DNA of 7,592 nucleotides from Pseudomonadota bacterium (GTDB taxonomy: Bacteria > Desulfobacterota > Desulfobulbia > Desulfobulbales > Desulfobulbaceae), in contig WQUH01000042.1 of assembly GCA_009782165.1 (NCBI GenBank), positions 1 to 7,592 on the forward strand, read 5' to 3'. Shown here piece by piece: positions 5,691 to 7,592 of the stretch (positions are counted from its first letter, which is position 1; every line of letters begins with the position of its first letter). The notes below the pieces were generated by a model, which saw only the letters and a program-made list of their open reading frames with translations, did not search any database and had not been told where the DNA came from. The translations under genes were made by a program, and so were the position numbers.

Positions 5691-7079
5691 CTACAGGACG
5701 AACGATTCGTGCAGGCGGGGCATGGCGACCGTAGTGCCCGTCAACTGGTCGGCAAGGGCCTGCATGGCCGCCTCCTCGCCGTGGACCAGGAAGGTGCGCT
5801 CCGGGTTGCCGGTCAGCGCGTGCCAGTCGAGCAGTTCCCGCTGGTCGGCATGGGCGGAAAAACCGCCGATGGTGTGGATTTCGGCGTTCACCTCGACCTC
5901 TTCATGCAGGACTCTGACCACTTCGGCGCCCTCGATGATCTGCCGGGCCAGGGTGCCTTCGGCCGCGTAGCCGACAAAGACCACCGAGGCTTCGCGCCGC
6001 CAGAGGTTGTGGCGGAGGTGATGGCGGATGCGGCCGCCGGTGCACATGCCTGATCCCGCGATGATGACCGCGCCCCGCATCTGCTTGAGCGTCATGGATT
6101 CGGAGACGTCGCGGACGATGTTCAGGCCGGGAAAATCGAAGGGATCGCGGCCCGAGGCGACGACCGCCCAGGTCTCCGCATCGAAGCATTCGCGGTGGCG
6201 GCGGAAGACCTGGGTGGCGGATATGGCCATGGGCGAATCGAGATAGACTTGAAGATGGTTCGGCAGCCGCCCCTGTTCGAGACCTTCCCGCAGATAGTAC
6301 AACAGCTCCTGGGTCCGCTCCAGGGCAAAGCTGGGGACGAGCACGTTGCCGCCCCTGGCGACGGTGGTGTTGATCGCCAGGTAGAACTCCTCGATGGAGG
6401 GCTTCAGGCTCTTGTGCAGCCGGTCGCCATAGGTCGATTCCATGACCACGGTGTCGGCATGGGGCGGTCGGGCCGGATCGGGGAGGATGGCCCGGCCTTC
6501 GCAGCCGAGGTCGCCGGAAAACAGCACCCGGTGCTGCCGGCCCCCTTCCTCCATCTCCACCAGGATGCACGCCGAGCCGAGGATGTGGCCGGCATCGTGG
6601 AAGGTGGCGCGGATGCCGGGGCAGAGTTCGTGGGGCTGTGCGAAGGAGGCGATGTCGGCAAAGGCGTTGAGACTGTTGAGGGCATCCAGGGTGTCGTAGA
6701 GCGGCTCGACCGCTTCCCCCCGGTCACGGCGCTTGCTGGCCTTGTAGTTGCGGTAGCGCGCCTCTTCCTCCTGGAGTCGCGCCGAATCGAGCAGGACCAG
6801 GCGGGCAAGTTCGCGGGTGGCGGCGGTGGTCAGGATCGTGCCCTTGAACCCGAGCCGGCTCAACAGCGGAATGCGGCCGCAATGGTCGAGATGACCGTGG
6901 GTGAGCAGGAGATAGTCGATCGAAGCCGGGTCGAACCCGAAATCGTGACGGTTTTCCTCGTCCATTTCCCGGTTGCCCTGGTACAGACCGCAGTCGATCA
7001 GGATTCGTTTGTTCCGGCACTCGAGCAGGTGGCAGGAGCCGGTGACGTTGCGGGCGGCTCCGTGGAAGGCGATGCGCAT
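5691..7079 (-). CDS. Beta-CASP metallo-beta-lactamase RNA nuclease (RMMBL family)
   Basis: This complete 462-residue protein belongs to the family of CPSF73-like bacterial RNases such as Thermus TTHA0252, cytoplasmic two-zinc enzymes that cut RNA. Metal-binding motifs are all present: HGHLDH at 61-66, the motif 3 His in DAGHILGSA (H165), and the motif 4 Asp in FSGDLG (D190). The beta-CASP part follows: motif A ESTYGDR (E214), SGMCTGGR then HHLRHNL with the motif B His (353-357), and motif C GGFSAHAD (H410), which starts the C-terminal RMMBL region. No key residue is missing. ATG 7079 was chosen because AAGGA lies seven bases upstream and the family's usual RIAFHGAARNVTGS start follows directly; an in-frame upstream extension to 7154 overlaps the previous gene and has no family match. 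It follows the HD gene by 46 nt, which suggests co-transcription. Whether it is exo- or endonucleolytic cannot be told. Confidence 0.95.
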   Translation of the reverse strand: MRIAFHGAARNVTGSCHLLECRNKRILIDCGLYQGNREMDEENRHDFGFDPASIDYLLLTHGHLDHCGRIPLLSRLGFKGTILTTAATRELARLVLLDSARLQEEEARYRNYKASKRRDRGEAVEPLYDTLDALNSLNAFADIASFAQPHELCPGIRATFHDAGHILGSACILVEMEEGGRQHRVLFSGDLGCEGRAILPDPARPPHADTVVMESTYGDRLHKSLKPSIEEFYLAINTTVARGGNVLVPSFALERTQELLYYLREGLEQGRLPNHLQVYLDSPMAISATQVFRRHRECFDAETWAVVASGRDPFDFPGLNIVRDVSESMTLKQMRGAVIIAGSGMCTGGRIRHHLRHNLWRREASVVFVGYAAEGTLARQIIEGAEVVRVLHEEVEVNAEIHTIGGFSAHADQRELLDWHALTGNPERTFLVHGEEAAMQALADQLTGTTVAMPRLHESFVL

Positions 7080-7086
7080 AGTGGAT

Positions 7087-7091
7087 TCCTT
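7087..7091 (-). promoter_or_regulatory. Ribosome binding site of the beta-CASP nuclease gene
   Basis: AAGGA on the minus strand lies seven bases before ATG 7079. It decides in favour of that start over the longer reading frame from 7154. Confidence 0.7.
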
Positions 7092-7125
7092 GGCGGTTGA
7101 GGGGATCGGTTGGACGAGCGGGCGG

Positions 7126-7592
7126 TCAGAACCGGCCCAGGTCGGCGGGGGCAAACGGCAGCCAGCGAAACAGGTGACGTTCCAGGCTGGCGCAGGTGGC
7201 GAAATTTTCCCGGATCAGTTGCTGCCGGTGGGGATTTCCCCGGCCGTAATGGTCGAGGATGTACTCCAGCCGCTGGTCAAGGCTGACCACCGCGTCGTGC
7301 CGCACCCGCTTGTCGGCATAGTAGACGATCTCGCCGGCGGTGAAGCTGCCGCGCTCGTAGCGGGCGGGATCGAAATCCTTCAGGCGGATGTGCTGCTCGA
7401 CAATGGCGGCAATCTCGGGATAGTGGTGGCGTCGGCAGATCTCGCCGCCCGCCTTGGCATGGTCGCAGGCGCTGCCGAGGCAGGGGGTTTTGGCAATATC
7501 GTGGAGCAGGGCGCCGCTGACGACCAGGCGGGGATCGGCCTGGAGACGGTCCGAGGTCGCGGCGCAGAGGCCGCGGTGCAGTTGTTCCGCCA
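7126..7592 (-). CDS. HD-domain phosphohydrolase, C-terminal part (5'-partial)
   Basis: The start lies beyond the right edge; 154 codons and a TGA stop at 7128-7126 are visible. HD proteins are metal-dependent phosphohydrolases acting on nucleotides and other phosphoesters. Numbering from the first visible codon, the HD signature is in ALLHDIAKT (H30-D31). It is followed by CDHAKAGGEIC (H44), RRHHYPEIAAIVEQH (H55, H56, H67) and YYADKRVRHD with the C-terminal metal-site Asp (D93). The stretch SLDQRLEYIL follows. HAKAGGEI, AIVEQH and YYADK resemble the HD part of proteins in which a MobA-like nucleotidyltransferase is fused to a C-terminal HD domain, but any such N-terminal domain would lie outside the window, so a stand-alone HD protein is equally possible. 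The substrate is unknown. The stop is 46 nt before the nuclease gene on the same strand. Confidence 0.85.
   Translation of the reverse strand, partial: AEQLHRGLCAATSDRLQADPRLVVSGALLHDIAKTPCLGSACDHAKAGGEICRRHHYPEIAAIVEQHIRLKDFDPARYERGSFTAGEIVYYADKRVRHDAVVSLDQRLEYILDHYGRGNPHRQQLIRENFATCASLERHLFRWLPFAPADLGRF

Noticed and set aside
4995..6053. 352-codon open frame on the plus strand across the small exported gene and the nuclease gene
   Set aside because: It overlaps two better supported genes in other frames and has shadow-like Gly/Arg-rich composition.

Overview
The window is GC-rich bacterial chromosomal DNA from a Gram-negative organism. It encodes an outer-membrane autotransporter and a fused 23S rRNA methyltransferase of the RlmKL type. 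The autotransporter's passenger style (YGG/GN-VTI repeats) and its conserved C-terminal passenger region resemble proteins of sulfate-reducing Desulfobacterota such as Desulfobulbus or Desulfovibrio. That placement is recalled family resemblance, not a search result.

Layout, left to right. (1) Positions 1-1416, minus strand: the N-terminal two thirds of an RlmKL-type 23S rRNA methyltransferase, cut by the left edge. (2) Positions 1417-1958: a divergent intergenic region. It holds an AT-rich promoter block, two near-identical palindromic operator-like sites 50 bp apart, a sigma70-like promoter facing right and a small terminator-like hairpin just before the next gene's ribosome binding site. 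(3) Positions 1959-4940, plus strand: a complete 993-residue type Va autotransporter with signal peptide, about 16 degenerate beta-helix repeats, a pore helix and a C-terminal beta-barrel ending in Phe, followed by a 16-bp-stem hairpin. (4) Positions 5176-5652, plus strand: a small exported protein with an exact 11-residue aromatic periodicity (LEA/apolipoprotein-like amphipathic helix) and a Pro/Ala-rich tail. (5) Positions 5691-7079, minus strand: a beta-CASP metallo-beta-lactamase RNA-processing nuclease. (6) Positions 7126-7592, minus strand: the C-terminal part of an HD-domain phosphohydrolase, cut by the right edge.

How they fit together. The two plus-strand genes are both exported (outer membrane and periplasm), but each has its own promoter-like sequence and a hairpin lies between them, so they are probably separate transcripts. 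The HD gene and the nuclease gene run in the same direction with a 46-nt gap and are probably co-transcribed. The small exported gene and the nuclease gene converge with a 38-nt gap. The flanking genes are housekeeping-like RNA modification and RNA turnover functions; the autotransporter and small exported protein are the accessory part. I see no mobile element, CRISPR array, tRNA or rRNA. I found no convincing undescribed multi-gene system. The best leads are the paired operators around the autotransporter promoter and the hendecad-repeat exported protein.
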